A stretch of 64,000 nt of DNA from Nocardia bhagyanarayanae. GTDB taxonomy: Bacteria > Actinomycetota > Actinomycetes > Mycobacteriales > Mycobacteriaceae. Location: the NCBI RefSeq assembly GCF_006716565.1, contig NZ_VFPG01000001.1, positions 4,960,001 to 5,024,000 of the forward strand, written 5' to 3'. Positions 50,599 to 59,984 of this stretch are shown in pieces. Under the pieces are notes generated by a model that saw only the letters and a program-made list of their open reading frames with translations, made no database searches and had not been told where the DNA came from. The position numbers were made by a program, and so were the translations under genes. Numbering within the stretch: position 1 is the first letter of the stretch; each line of letters begins with the position of its first letter.

Positions 50599-51717
50599 CT
50601 ACCGGAGATCGTTGTGCCAGTTCTGGGTGCGGGCGAGATGACGTGTGCCGACCCATTCCTGAGCGATGCGTCTGCCCGAGGTCAGCAGATCCGCTGCCGC
50701 GTCACGGTGCTCGGCAGGAAGCCAGCGGGTCAGCTCGTGAGCGGTGGCGTCGGTGCACGGCTTTTCAGCGCCGCGCCAGGATTTCCCGATAGCTAACAAG
50801 TCGGTGTAGAGACCAATCGCGGGAACGACCGGGATGTGCGCCTTTGCGGCGGCATCGGTGGGGATGAACAGGCCGCTCCTGTCGAGGTCGCCGAAGTAGC
50901 GGATTTCGGTGATCTCCTGATTGGCTTCGATGGCACGGACCGAGGCGATGAAGCTGGCGCCCAGGCCCCAGGCGACGTGCCCGACATTGTGGGTCGGCGG
51001 CATGTTCTCCACGATTGACCACCAGGTGGCGCTGTTCTCCACGACGATGAGCAGACTGCCGTCACCGACGCGGCGCAGTTGCCCTGCGTCCAGCTCGTCG
51101 AGTGGTTGATGGCTCAGCAGCGGCGGCGGTCTGGGAATGGCGCGCATGACTGCCAGCAGCCGGTCCTGGTCGCCGAACAGCGGCCCGGTTTTCCAGTCGT
51201 CGAGGGCCTTCTCGGGGAACGCGAAGTCGGTTTCGGTGCCGTAGGTCGCGAAGATTTCGAGGGCCCGCTCCCGAAACGGCACCGTGATCTGGTCGGGGTC
51301 GCTGAGCAACCAGCGGTTGATGGCTTGGTAGCGCTGGCGCCGCGCGTTGCCGGCCGTGGCCCACACTGCGGCCAGGTCGAATAGTTCGCGGTGCCAATGT
51401 GGTTGGGGCGGTACCGTGCTGGTCTTCTTAGCCGCGACAGCCGCGAGAGTGACCTTGAGTGGTAGCGCGACTTTCTCCTGGTCGGTCTTGGCCGAGCACG
51501 TGATGAGCCTCTGCGCGGCCAGCGCCTGCAGGCAGTCGCGGATCATGGTCGATCGGTCGGGATCTGCGCTGCGCGGGGTATATGCGCGGGCGAAGCATGT
51601 GCGAACGGTGTCGATTCCGACCGTGCGGCCGGTCGTCCTCAGCCAGCCGTTCGCGCAGGCGGTGGCGAGCAGCTGCTCATACAGCTGCGCAGCCAGGTCC
51701 TCGATGCGGCCGCTCAT
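50599..51717 (-). CDS. jetD: Wadjet nuclease subunit JetD
   Basis: A 372-residue TOPRIM nuclease that nicks or cleaves DNA bound by the JetABC condensin, destroying small circular plasmids. The N-terminal half is the winged-helix-like DUF3322 region. The C-terminal DUF2220 TOPRIM domain has the glutamate in LLIVVENSATWW and the DxD pair in YFGDLDRSGLFIP. Starts in ATGA overlap with JetC, last gene of the operon. Length is normal for the family. Confidence 0.9.
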   Translation of the reverse strand: MSGRIEDLAAQLYEQLLATACANGWLRTTGRTVGIDTVRTCFARAYTPRSADPDRSTMIRDCLQALAAQRLITCSAKTDQEKVALPLKVTLAAVAAKKTSTVPPQPHWHRELFDLAAVWATAGNARRQRYQAINRWLLSDPDQITVPFRERALEIFATYGTETDFAFPEKALDDWKTGPLFGDQDRLLAVMRAIPRPPPLLSHQPLDELDAGQLRRVGDGSLLIVVENSATWWSIVENMPPTHNVGHVAWGLGASFIASVRAIEANQEITEIRYFGDLDRSGLFIPTDAAAKAHIPVVPAIGLYTDLLAIGKSWRGAEKPCTDATAHELTRWLPAEHRDAAADLLTSGRRIAQEWVGTRHLARTQNWHNDLR

Positions 51718-54700
51718 CGGTGGCGCTCGGGCAGCAGTGTGCGGGCGGCGGTGAGGATGCCGCCGCCATCGGCGTCGGGTAACTCGTCGAGAATCGCTTC
51801 GATGCGGGCGTCGACGGAGAGGTATTTGCGTCCGGCGCGTAGGTCGGCGTCATTGCGTAGCCGGATGATCAACGGGAACCCGCCGAGCGCTTCGGCGTCG
51901 AACAAGCCGGTGGTGTAGACCAGCTGCACCCCGAGCGCGGCGGCGACCCCTCGCTGCAGGTCTAGCAGATAGCCCGCCGAGGCGCGCCCGATCGGGTTGT
52001 CGAGGAACAACACTCCCGAGTGACGATGGTGCACGCGGCCTTGCTCGTTGGCGCGCAGCCCGGCCAGAGTGCAGTACAAAATGATCGCCGCGGTCAAATG
52101 CTGGCCGCCGGAGAACACATCTCGGACCTGCGCGATGCGGACCCGTTCGGTGCGCAGCGCCGCATCGGGTTTGAGGATTGTGACCTTGAACCCTTTGGGC
52201 ACTGCGGCACGGACACTGCGCAGTACGATGCCGACGCCATCGCGTTTACCGTTGCCCAGATAGCGTTGTACCTCGTCGTCGAGTACCTGCCCGAGATGGT
52301 ATTCGAGCAGTTCGCCTTCTGCGGGGGTGAACCCGATCCGCAGGAACTCATGACCGGCCCACGACTCGAGTGTGTCCGGCAGCTTCGAGAGCCGTTGCGC
52401 TGCACGCAATGTTCGCACCGACACATCGACGATGCTGCGCAGGTTGCCCAGGATCATGGCGCGGTGGCGATTGGCGTGCTCGAGGTCCTGGGCCAGCGAT
52501 TTGACCCGTGGTGTGAGTTGCTCGATCCAGTCTGCTGCGTGCGCAGGCAGCTGCGCCTGCGCAACGCTGCGAATCTGGACGCGGACCGCACTGTCGAGGG
52601 ATTCGAAGCGCGGCTGGGCGACGAACCGTGCCAGCCGGTCAGCCAGCCGACCCAGCGCGGCGACCTCATTCGCGCTTGTCTGATGCGCGGTCTGCTCGTG
52701 GCCGCGCAGTTCGTGGTAGCGCGAGCGTGCCTGCTCGACGTCGGCGGGGTAGGGCTGGACGCTGTCGGGATCGATCACCGGGCGGTCCTTGCCGGCGTAG
52801 GCCATCTCGACTATCGACTCGAACGCCGCAGCGACCGCGCGGGCCTCCTCATACTCACGCCGAACGGCGGCGAGTTCGGCGATCTTGGTGTCGTGGGCCT
52901 GGACGGCGATCGTGACCTGTGCGGCGGCGGTGTCAATGAGCTGGTGTGCGTGCTCGAGACTGATCGGATACCGCGAGGGTTCGAGCGGGGGATGCGGTGC
53001 TGGGAGCCGTTTCAGGTCGCTCTCACAGAAGCCGGTGTGTTTCTGCGCAGCCCCGAGTTCGTCGGTGACAGTGGCCAGTTCGGTACGTGCACGGGTGGTC
53101 GCGGTGCTGCGGGAGGCCGCGTCGGCGCCGGCGCCGGAATCGAGCAGCCCTGTCGCGGTCTCACGGACGTCGTTGGCGAGGTCCTCCCAATCCTGCTGGG
53201 CTTCTTCGGCCTGCCGGCGGGCGGCGTCGAGTTCTTTGAGCTGGTCATCGCCGACCTGGGCCTTGTCCAGGGCGCGTTGGGTGTGATGCAACCGGGCGCG
53301 CAGCACCGCCACCGGCTGATCGGGGACGGGATCGCCGACGTGAGCCTGGGTGTGGGCAGGGATTTCGGTGATGTCGGCTTTGGTGCGCTCGGCCAACGCA
53401 CGGTGCTCGACCGCGCTGGCGCTGTGCGCTGTGCACGCGAGGTCGAGCTTTTCGATATCGACCGCGAGCTCGGCGGCTTTACGGCGGCGGGTGGCGGCGG
53501 TGTCGAGGTGTCGTTGGCGCTGGCGCTGCCATGTCAGGACCCGCTCGGCCCGCCCGGCCAGGTGTTTGAGCACTCGTGCACGTTCACGCAGGTCGTCAAG
53601 GTCCCCCCGGGCGCGGTGCAGGTCCTCGCGCAGCCGCTCAGCGGTCGCACGCAGCTGCTGCTGTGCGGTAGTGGCGGCCTCAACTGCGATGCTAGCGACG
53701 GACACTGCGGACATTGCGGACTTCACGGCCTGGTCGAGTTCGAGGATCTTCCCGGGAGGATAGTCGTTGCGCCACGCTGTGATTCGGGCGTGCAACTCGC
53801 TGTCGGCGTGGTAGCAGGCATCGAGGCCGCTCAGCTCTCCAAGGCGCAGGGCGTGCTCGGCGAGCAACCGCACCCGTTCACCCGCTGCCGCCGTGGGGTC
53901 GTATAGGGCGGGGTTGGGGGGCACCACGAATCCGGTCTCGGCGTCGATGCCCAGATCGAGGTGCGCGGCCACAGTTCGGTCGAACGATTGTGTGCTGGCC
54001 ACGAACACGACACCGTTGGGACGGATAGGTGATTCGGTCAAGATCTCGCGGGCACGGTCGAGATCGGCCAAGTCGTTGAGGATCAACCCGCCAGCCAGAT
54101 GCGGGAGCCGGCCCACGATCTCGCGGCGCACCGTCTCGTTGGGACGTACGGCCAGCAGATCCCAGCCGGTCCAGCACAGGATCTGGGCTTGCTCGAGTTG
54201 TTGGCACAGTGCGCGAAGCTCGTGTGGCGCCGTCAACAGCGCCTCGGGGTCTTCGCCCCAAGCGATGCGGGCAGGCTCGTCGGCGGCATCGGCGATCTTG
54301 ATCGCGGTGCGTGCCCGGTCACTGTGATCTAGGGCGTTCAACAGCTGCTCGAGCAGCGTCTCGGCATCCAGATCCAGCACCACAGTGTCACTGTCGAGCA
54401 GTTCGGCCAGGCGGGGGAGGGCTTCGAGCTGACCGGCACTGTCGTGGGCGCGCTGTACGGCCCGCTGGGCAGTGTCGAGGCGGCCTTTGGTGACGGTGAG
54501 CTCGGTGCTGGCGACCAGTAGTTGTGCCCCTGCCTGGTCGATCTCGGTCTCGAGGTCGGTCAACCGGGCCTGGCTGGCCTCGACCGCGCCGGAGTGTTCT
54601 TCGACGCACCGGCCCGCCGCTACGGCTGCCGCGTCGAGACCAGTCCTCGACTCGATGAGCCCGTCTGTCTGTGCCGTCTCGAGCTCGGCGTCGACCTCGG

Positions 54701-56147
54701 CGATCAGGTTCGACAAAGAGGTGGCATGGGCGTCTTCGGTCGCAGCTTCCTCGACTGCGGTCTCCCACAACCGTCGCTGTTCAAGCATCTGACGCTTACA
54801 GGTGTCAGCGTCTCGTTGCTCGCGCTCGGCATCGGCGGTGGCGGCCTGCAGGATCACCAGCAGCGCTCGTGCCAGCGCTGCGCCTGCGTCGTCGCGGGCG
54901 TTCATCGCGGTGTGGGCGCGATTCTGCTGCGCGGCCACCACCGTCGCCAGGGCCGTAGCTTTCTCAACGGTGGAGCCGAGGCGGATCAGTGCCGGGATCG
55001 CCTCCCAGCCGCGCACTTTGAGCTCGGCCCGCTGTGCGCGGGCGCGCAGCGCCTTCTCATCAGTGATGGCCTGGTGCAGCCTCATCGAGGCCGCCGCGTG
55101 CACGAGCGCTCCATGTCTGGCTTGGGCGCCGAAGCTCGCGTGTTCGCTGGCGGCGACCTGGTCGACGAGGTGCTCGATCGCGGCGGCGTGCTGGTTATGC
55201 AGCAGTTTTTCCTGATCGGCGCGCGCGGCCACTTGCGCCAGGAACGCCTCGACATGTGTGCTCGCCCGGGCGGCCGCCGCTGCCGCTGACACCGTGAGGA
55301 TGTGCTGGTGGGCCAGCGGATCCAAGCGCTCGAGCGTCTCGCTCAGGAAGACACGTTCGAGTTCGAGCTCCTCGCGTTGTCCGAGCTTGCTGGCGTGCTC
55401 AGCGATGGATTCGGCGATGTCGCGGCTTTCCTGCTGTGGCAGCACCGCCCGCAGCAGGAACTCGACGAACGCGTCATCGCTGGCGAACGTGAACGCGTCG
55501 GCGGCGGCGCCTTCGCCGGCGTTCATGGCGCGCTGATAGCTGAACAGTTCGGTATCAAGACCCAAGCTCGCCAACCGGTCGGACCATTCCTTGTGGACCT
55601 TGTAGGAATCCAGTTCCAGGTGCGGGTCCTCGGCGTCGAGGTTCTCGAGCCGGCGCCGGTAGGCCACGGCGTCGAGATTGTGGCCGTCCTCGGCAAAAGG
55701 CAGCGTGGTGATCTCGAGGCTGCCATGCGGGCGCAGGCTGTACCACAGCTCGGCGAGAGTGTCGGTGTCGGCGCCAGATCGCCAGTCGGAGACCTTCCCA
55801 GTCAGCAACAGCCGACCGGTCCGACTGTGCATCCACTCAAGGACCACGTGCGAGACGTCGTTGCGCGCCACGAAGTTCTCCAGCAGCTTGCTGTTTGTAG
55901 AGCCGACCACCTGACGGCGGCCCGGCAGCATCACCGAGAAGATCAGTTTGATCAGTACCGACTTGCCACCTCCGTTCTCGAGGAACAGGATCGTGGCCGG
56001 CGAGGGGCGGCGCAGCTCGGGCGCTCCGAGCATCAGTTGCTGCTCGCGAACCGGCTCTCCGGCCCCCGACAAGTTCAGCAGCACGTCTTCGTAGCGCGCG
56101 CCGACCGGGCCGACCGAGTACAGCCGCACCCGCGAAAGTTCATACAT
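51714..56147 (-). CDS. jetC: Wadjet SMC-like ATPase JetC
   Basis: A 1477-residue MukB/SMC-like motor. Walker A at residues 57-63 (ENGGGKS); ABC signature VFSGGQHLTAAIIL and Walker B GVLFLDNPIGRA in the last 130 residues; between them about 1200 residues of coiled coil with a central hinge-like region (around 640-760). DNA loop extrusion by JetABC senses small circular DNA. The complete head domains and uninterrupted frame suggest it is functional. ATG 56147, 32 bases after the JetB stop. Confidence 0.93.
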   Translation of the reverse strand: MYELSRVRLYSVGPVGARYEDVLLNLSGAGEPVREQQLMLGAPELRRPSPATILFLENGGGKSVLIKLIFSVMLPGRRQVVGSTNSKLLENFVARNDVSHVVLEWMHSRTGRLLLTGKVSDWRSGADTDTLAELWYSLRPHGSLEITTLPFAEDGHNLDAVAYRRRLENLDAEDPHLELDSYKVHKEWSDRLASLGLDTELFSYQRAMNAGEGAAADAFTFASDDAFVEFLLRAVLPQQESRDIAESIAEHASKLGQREELELERVFLSETLERLDPLAHQHILTVSAAAAAARASTHVEAFLAQVAARADQEKLLHNQHAAAIEHLVDQVAASEHASFGAQARHGALVHAAASMRLHQAITDEKALRARAQRAELKVRGWEAIPALIRLGSTVEKATALATVVAAQQNRAHTAMNARDDAGAALARALLVILQAATADAEREQRDADTCKRQMLEQRRLWETAVEEAATEDAHATSLSNLIAEVDAELETAQTDGLIESRTGLDAAAVAAGRCVEEHSGAVEASQARLTDLETEIDQAGAQLLVASTELTVTKGRLDTAQRAVQRAHDSAGQLEALPRLAELLDSDTVVLDLDAETLLEQLLNALDHSDRARTAIKIADAADEPARIAWGEDPEALLTAPHELRALCQQLEQAQILCWTGWDLLAVRPNETVRREIVGRLPHLAGGLILNDLADLDRAREILTESPIRPNGVVFVASTQSFDRTVAAHLDLGIDAETGFVVPPNPALYDPTAAAGERVRLLAEHALRLGELSGLDACYHADSELHARITAWRNDYPPGKILELDQAVKSAMSAVSVASIAVEAATTAQQQLRATAERLREDLHRARGDLDDLRERARVLKHLAGRAERVLTWQRQRQRHLDTAATRRRKAAELAVDIEKLDLACTAHSASAVEHRALAERTKADITEIPAHTQAHVGDPVPDQPVAVLRARLHHTQRALDKAQVGDDQLKELDAARRQAEEAQQDWEDLANDVRETATGLLDSGAGADAASRSTATTRARTELATVTDELGAAQKHTGFCESDLKRLPAPHPPLEPSRYPISLEHAHQLIDTAAAQVTIAVQAHDTKIAELAAVRREYEEARAVAAAFESIVEMAYAGKDRPVIDPDSVQPYPADVEQARSRYHELRGHEQTAHQTSANEVAALGRLADRLARFVAQPRFESLDSAVRVQIRSVAQAQLPAHAADWIEQLTPRVKSLAQDLEHANRHRAMILGNLRSIVDVSVRTLRAAQRLSKLPDTLESWAGHEFLRIGFTPAEGELLEYHLGQVLDDEVQRYLGNGKRDGVGIVLRSVRAAVPKGFKVTILKPDAALRTERVRIAQVRDVFSGGQHLTAAIILYCTLAGLRANEQGRVHHRHSGVLFLDNPIGRASAGYLLDLQRGVAAALGVQLVYTTGLFDAEALGGFPLIIRLRNDADLRAGRKYLSVDARIEAILDELPDADGGGILTAARTLLPERHR

Positions 56148-56179
56148 GACAGTGCTTCCCGTGGTCGCGTGCGAACAGA

Positions 56180-56971
56180 TCAGTGGTCGGTGCGCAGCTG
56201 CAGCGACGGTGACCGCGCATCCAGCGACGGCACAACACCCAACGCCAGCAGCTCATCCAGCGCGGTCTGAGAAGCCAACTGCCGCACAAGGATCTGATAA
56301 CGACCCGTGGTGCGGAACACCTCGTCGGATTGCTCCCCGACCGGCTGCAGCAACCCGCGATCGGCCAGCCAGCCCAATGCACGCCGGACCACACCGCGAG
56401 TGGTGTCGGCGTTGTGTCGGCCGTCCTTGGTCTCCGCGACCGATGGACGGCGCACATACACCCGCCACAGCCGCTCCAGCTCGAGCTCATCAGCGCCCGG
56501 ATCGGAGAGGTCGCCGCGGCGTTCGGCGCGTTGTTCGAGCACCCGGCAGGTCTCGCGGACTACCGTGTCGACCAGTTCGACCGAGACCCGTCCCGGATAG
56601 AAGTCGTTGGCCAGGTCATCGGCACGCGGAAAGGCCAGCGCCGCGATCGCGAGATGCGCCAGACCGTGCAGGACCCGCTCGGTGTCGCGGCGCCCGGGCA
56701 TTCTCGGGCTGGCGTAGTCCTCGAGTTTGAGTTCGAACACTGACCCCGCCTCGGCGGCAAGCACGATCCCGCTGCGCTGATCGACCTCCAACACCACCAG
56801 CCCTAGTCCCGCGGCCACGGCGGCGACCATCGCCGCGAACTCCTCCTCGTGACGATAGCGGTGCACGAGGTCGCGGTAGGCGGTGTCACGGGCGGGTACC
56901 TGCTTGCCTCGCAACCCCCACGCCACTAGTTGCGCGGCCTGCTCGGCATCGATTCTGTCGCCGACGCTCAC
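56180..56971 (-). CDS. jetB: Wadjet MukE-like subunit JetB
   Basis: A 263-residue DUF4194 protein, the kite-type winged-helix partner of the kleisin. Typical segments: YRDLVHRYRHEEEFAAMVAA near the start, TERVLHGLAHLAIAALAFPR, and a C-terminal winged helix (RRALGWLADRGLLQPVGEQS; FRTTGRYQILVRQLAS). GTG 56971 overlaps the JetA stop. Confidence 0.88.
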   Translation of the reverse strand: MSVGDRIDAEQAAQLVAWGLRGKQVPARDTAYRDLVHRYRHEEEFAAMVAAVAAGLGLVVLEVDQRSGIVLAAEAGSVFELKLEDYASPRMPGRRDTERVLHGLAHLAIAALAFPRADDLANDFYPGRVSVELVDTVVRETCRVLEQRAERRGDLSDPGADELELERLWRVYVRRPSVAETKDGRHNADTTRGVVRRALGWLADRGLLQPVGEQSDEVFRTTGRYQILVRQLASQTALDELLALGVVPSLDARSPSLQLRTDH

Positions 56972-58620
56972 CGGATCTCCTCATGCGCGGACTCGACGAC
57001 GATGTCGTCGGATTCGGTCAATACCGCTGTGGTCAGCAGCAATTCATCACCCTCGATTCGGGCCACCGGCCCAGCCAACCCTGCACCGGTCGGTACGGCC
57101 ACCACCACCAAGGAGTCGCGGCGCTGGCGCGCGTTCGTCAATGCGGGCGCTAGGGCATACAGGGCCCGCAACGCGAGCAGCACCGGCAGATCGTCATCGA
57201 AATCGGCGGCCTCGGCCAGCAGCGAGGTCAAACTCCGCACCCGCCCAGTCAGGTTCAGCAACTCATCGCTGCGCCGCCAATGCTCATCGGTGAACCGTGA
57301 ATCATCCACGCGCGCAGCAAGATCAGGCACAACGACCGGGCGCGAGTCGTCGGGGGCATCGACCGGTGGCCGCAGCAATGTCGACACCAGCAACGGCAGC
57401 GACAACGCATCGGGCACTCCCACTCCTGACGCCGAGGAGAAAAACGCTGCCACCGGCGCGGCCGCTTGTGCCACCGACAACCCCAGCGCCGGCACCAGCA
57501 GCTGGCGATGCAGATTCATCGCCGACCGCTGCGGCGGGCCCGCGAACTGCTGGCGGTCCTGCTCGGCGCGGAACATCCCCCGCGCGGATTGCAGACGGTT
57601 CTGCAACTGGGTGTGACGGCTCAAGCAATCGCGCATGATCTCCACGAGTTCCGCGGCACGACGCTTCTGGACTGGGTCGTCGGTCTTGTCGCGGGTCTGG
57701 GCGATATTGCTCAAAATGCTGTGCTCGACCTCGAAGCGCTGCTCGATGTGACCCAGCGCCGTGTCGAGCAGAGCGGGCATTTCCTCATCCCAGTCGACCA
57801 GTCGCACGTCACGCCGGGTCGCTTCGAGGCGGTGCCGCAACTTTTCCCCGTACTGGACGGTGCGATAGCGGTGCTGTTCGGCTTCGAGGCGCGCGTCGGC
57901 GAGCAGCCCCCGGTCGATCAGATTCGCGAGTTTGACTTCGGCGGCGATCTGCGCGGACTCTACATCGGTATCCAATGCGCCGACCAGCACGTTGATCGCT
58001 TCGTCGGTAGCACGCAGAAAGATCCCGCCACGCGCACCGGGGACCTCGCGCAGCAAGTGGAAGGTGAACATCTTTCGCTGATAGGAGCCATCGGGCCCGA
58101 TCTCCCCATACACCCGGTGAAAGCCACGATCGACGATCCCGACGTTGATCAGCTTCTCGAGCACCCACCGTGCCACCCGCCGATGCTCGGCCGAGCTACG
58201 CTCGCGAGCTTGGGCAGCCACGAACGGCAGTACCCGCTCGACCACCTCATCGTGTTTGGCACCGGTGTCGAAATCCATTGCCAGAGTGATCTGATCGATG
58301 GTGTGTATCGCGATCTCGGCCATCTGATAGACCGTTGCCTCGACCCAGTCGAGCCTGGACTTGTGCACATCCATCTCGTGCAACGGAGCCGTGCACGCCA
58401 GCGCTTTGAGCCGGCGGGTCAACCCGAGATCGGCGCTGGCCGAAGGCCCCAACCCGCGAATAAGCGGCTCGTGCGCGAACGCGGGCTGAGGTTGCGGATC
58501 GGCGAACATCGACAACGTCTGATCCGAATCGGCCCCCTCGCTGTGCTCTGTCTGCTTGTGCGGTGTCTGCTGTCGGCCCTCGTGGCTGGACGCACGAGCG
58601 TCTTCCCCCACCTCATCCAC
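56968..58620 (-). CDS. jetA: Wadjet kleisin-like subunit JetA
   Basis: A 550-residue DUF3375/MukF-like kleisin that links the JetC heads. The first 50 residues are polar and probably disordered. It then has helical and winged-helix segments (RRVARWVLEKLINVGIVDRG; FHRVYGEIGPDGSYQRKMFT; IAAEVKLANLIDRGLLADAR). GTG 58620 has AGAAGGGG upstream. First gene of the jetABCD operon, about 190 bases downstream of the membrane protein gene. Confidence 0.85.
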   Translation of the reverse strand: MDEVGEDARASSHEGRQQTPHKQTEHSEGADSDQTLSMFADPQPQPAFAHEPLIRGLGPSASADLGLTRRLKALACTAPLHEMDVHKSRLDWVEATVYQMAEIAIHTIDQITLAMDFDTGAKHDEVVERVLPFVAAQARERSSAEHRRVARWVLEKLINVGIVDRGFHRVYGEIGPDGSYQRKMFTFHLLREVPGARGGIFLRATDEAINVLVGALDTDVESAQIAAEVKLANLIDRGLLADARLEAEQHRYRTVQYGEKLRHRLEATRRDVRLVDWDEEMPALLDTALGHIEQRFEVEHSILSNIAQTRDKTDDPVQKRRAAELVEIMRDCLSRHTQLQNRLQSARGMFRAEQDRQQFAGPPQRSAMNLHRQLLVPALGLSVAQAAAPVAAFFSSASGVGVPDALSLPLLVSTLLRPPVDAPDDSRPVVVPDLAARVDDSRFTDEHWRRSDELLNLTGRVRSLTSLLAEAADFDDDLPVLLALRALYALAPALTNARQRRDSLVVVAVPTGAGLAGPVARIEGDELLLTTAVLTESDDIVVESAHEEIR

Positions 58621-58809
58621 AGATAACCCCTTCTGCGAAGACAGCTTTCACCGGATCGCGTAGCTCGCTCAGCATAACTGGCCATCGCACCCGCAGTCCG
58701 GCGCGTGCTCAGCTGGCTAATGACCGAGCTCTGCACAGGTTCACTGACCGCCACGTCTTCCAAGCAGGCTGGTTGAGGTGGAAGAGGGAGGACCGATCAG
58801 CGGCTGAGG

Positions 58810-59558
58810 TCAGGCCGGGGTGCGTGCAGCGCGGAGGCGTCGTATTGCGCGCAACCGTGGTCCCGGGATCGCATCCAATTCGTCGCCGCCGACTATTCCA
58901 ATTTCCGACAGGTGCCGGTCGTCACGGGTTCCGTAGCCATTGGCTGCTGCCCAACGTGATCCGATATCCTTGAACTCGGTCTCATCCGAGCGTCGGCGCA
59001 GCAACCAGTACCGTCCGTATGACTGCAAGGGAACGGTTTCGGGCAGGGAGAAGTAGACCGAGTCGAGTAGGTGTGACACCGGGGACTGCTCCGATACCGG
59101 GACCACGATCACCCCCAGATTCTCGTCCAAGGTCGACAGGTCGACCGACACGGCAGTGCGATCCACTTCCGCCCGGGCTGAGGCAACGATCTCGGAAGCC
59201 TCCTCCGGCGAGACATGTTCGCGCTCGAGCGACCTCGTCACCGGGGCCATGACGGCGTCGGTGGTCGATGCCACAACCCGGGCGCGCGCGACCGCGCGGC
59301 TGTATTCCTCGACCGCGGCCCCGCCTCGGTATTCGCGGGGCTGTAGAACACTTGTGCGCGCGTGCTCAGCATGTAAAAGAACCCGCCGGTGACCGCGGTT
59401 GTGTACACCACCATGAAAACGGCGAACAAACCCTGAATCCACCCCGCGGTCATTCCGGTGGCGCCACCGAGGGCCAGTTCACACAACCCGAGCAGCAAGG
59501 CGATTATCCACAGCGGATTGCTTACGGCGGGAGTTGCGGTTTCACCGACCATCACCAC
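58810..59558 (-). pseudogene. Two-helix membrane protein, interrupted by a one-base frameshift
   Basis: The N-terminal frame (from about 59558) gives two transmembrane helices (NPLWIIALLLGLCELALGG; GLFAVFMVVYTTAVTGGFFY) and reaches RAQVFYSP. The sensible continuation REYRGGAAVEEYSRAVARAR, through LPETVPLQSYGRYWLLRRRS to 58810, is in another frame. Adding one C to the C4 run (plus-strand G at 59337-59340) would restore a single protein of about 248 residues. This is a homopolymer, so a sequencing error is as likely as real decay. Start is GTG 59558/59555 or ATG 59552. Family not recognised. Confidence 0.55.
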
Positions 59559-59984
59559 AGCGTAGGGCGCAGCGAACCGGCGCGCAGTGAATCGCGAAAT
59601 CTATTGTAACACACGCGCTTCTGTGACCATGGCCAACTATCGTGGGCCCGGGGAATTGGTGTCGAGTCGGGTCGATGTGCACCGCTCGACGCCGAGGCGG
59701 ATCGGCCGGAGCATCGAGGCTCGCCGTGTTATCGGTGTGCTGGAGCCTGGGCGCGGCGTTGGTTCGGCCTGTCTGGATTTGTCCGCCGAACTCGACAGAT
59801 GTGATGGTGCGCAGCGTTTGACTACGACGTTGGACACCGAGCCGTTGGGCCGATTTCGGCGGCGGGAGTCCTTCGAGCGACGCGGTTTCGCTGCCGACGC
59901 GTGCAGCGCACGGCACATGAGCAAGCCATGTGTACCCGGCAGGATGACGTTGGAGTCCGCCTGCGGATCGATCCTCGGGCCCGG
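59559..59984. other. Intergenic region without a supported gene
   Basis: Between the relaxase stop and the two-helix protein, both on the minus strand. Open frames on either strand lack family resemblance and ribosome-binding sites. An AT-rich patch (attgtaacacacg, near 59602) stands out against the GC-rich background and may mark the promoter of the minus-strand genes. Confidence 0.35.

Noticed and set aside
52020..53906. 628-codon plus-strand open frame
   Set aside because: Antisense to jetC, whose coiled-coil coding sequence explains it. No recognisable protein motifs.
57466..58626. 386-codon plus-strand open frame
   Set aside because: Antisense to jetA; codon pattern and lack of any motif mark it as a shadow.
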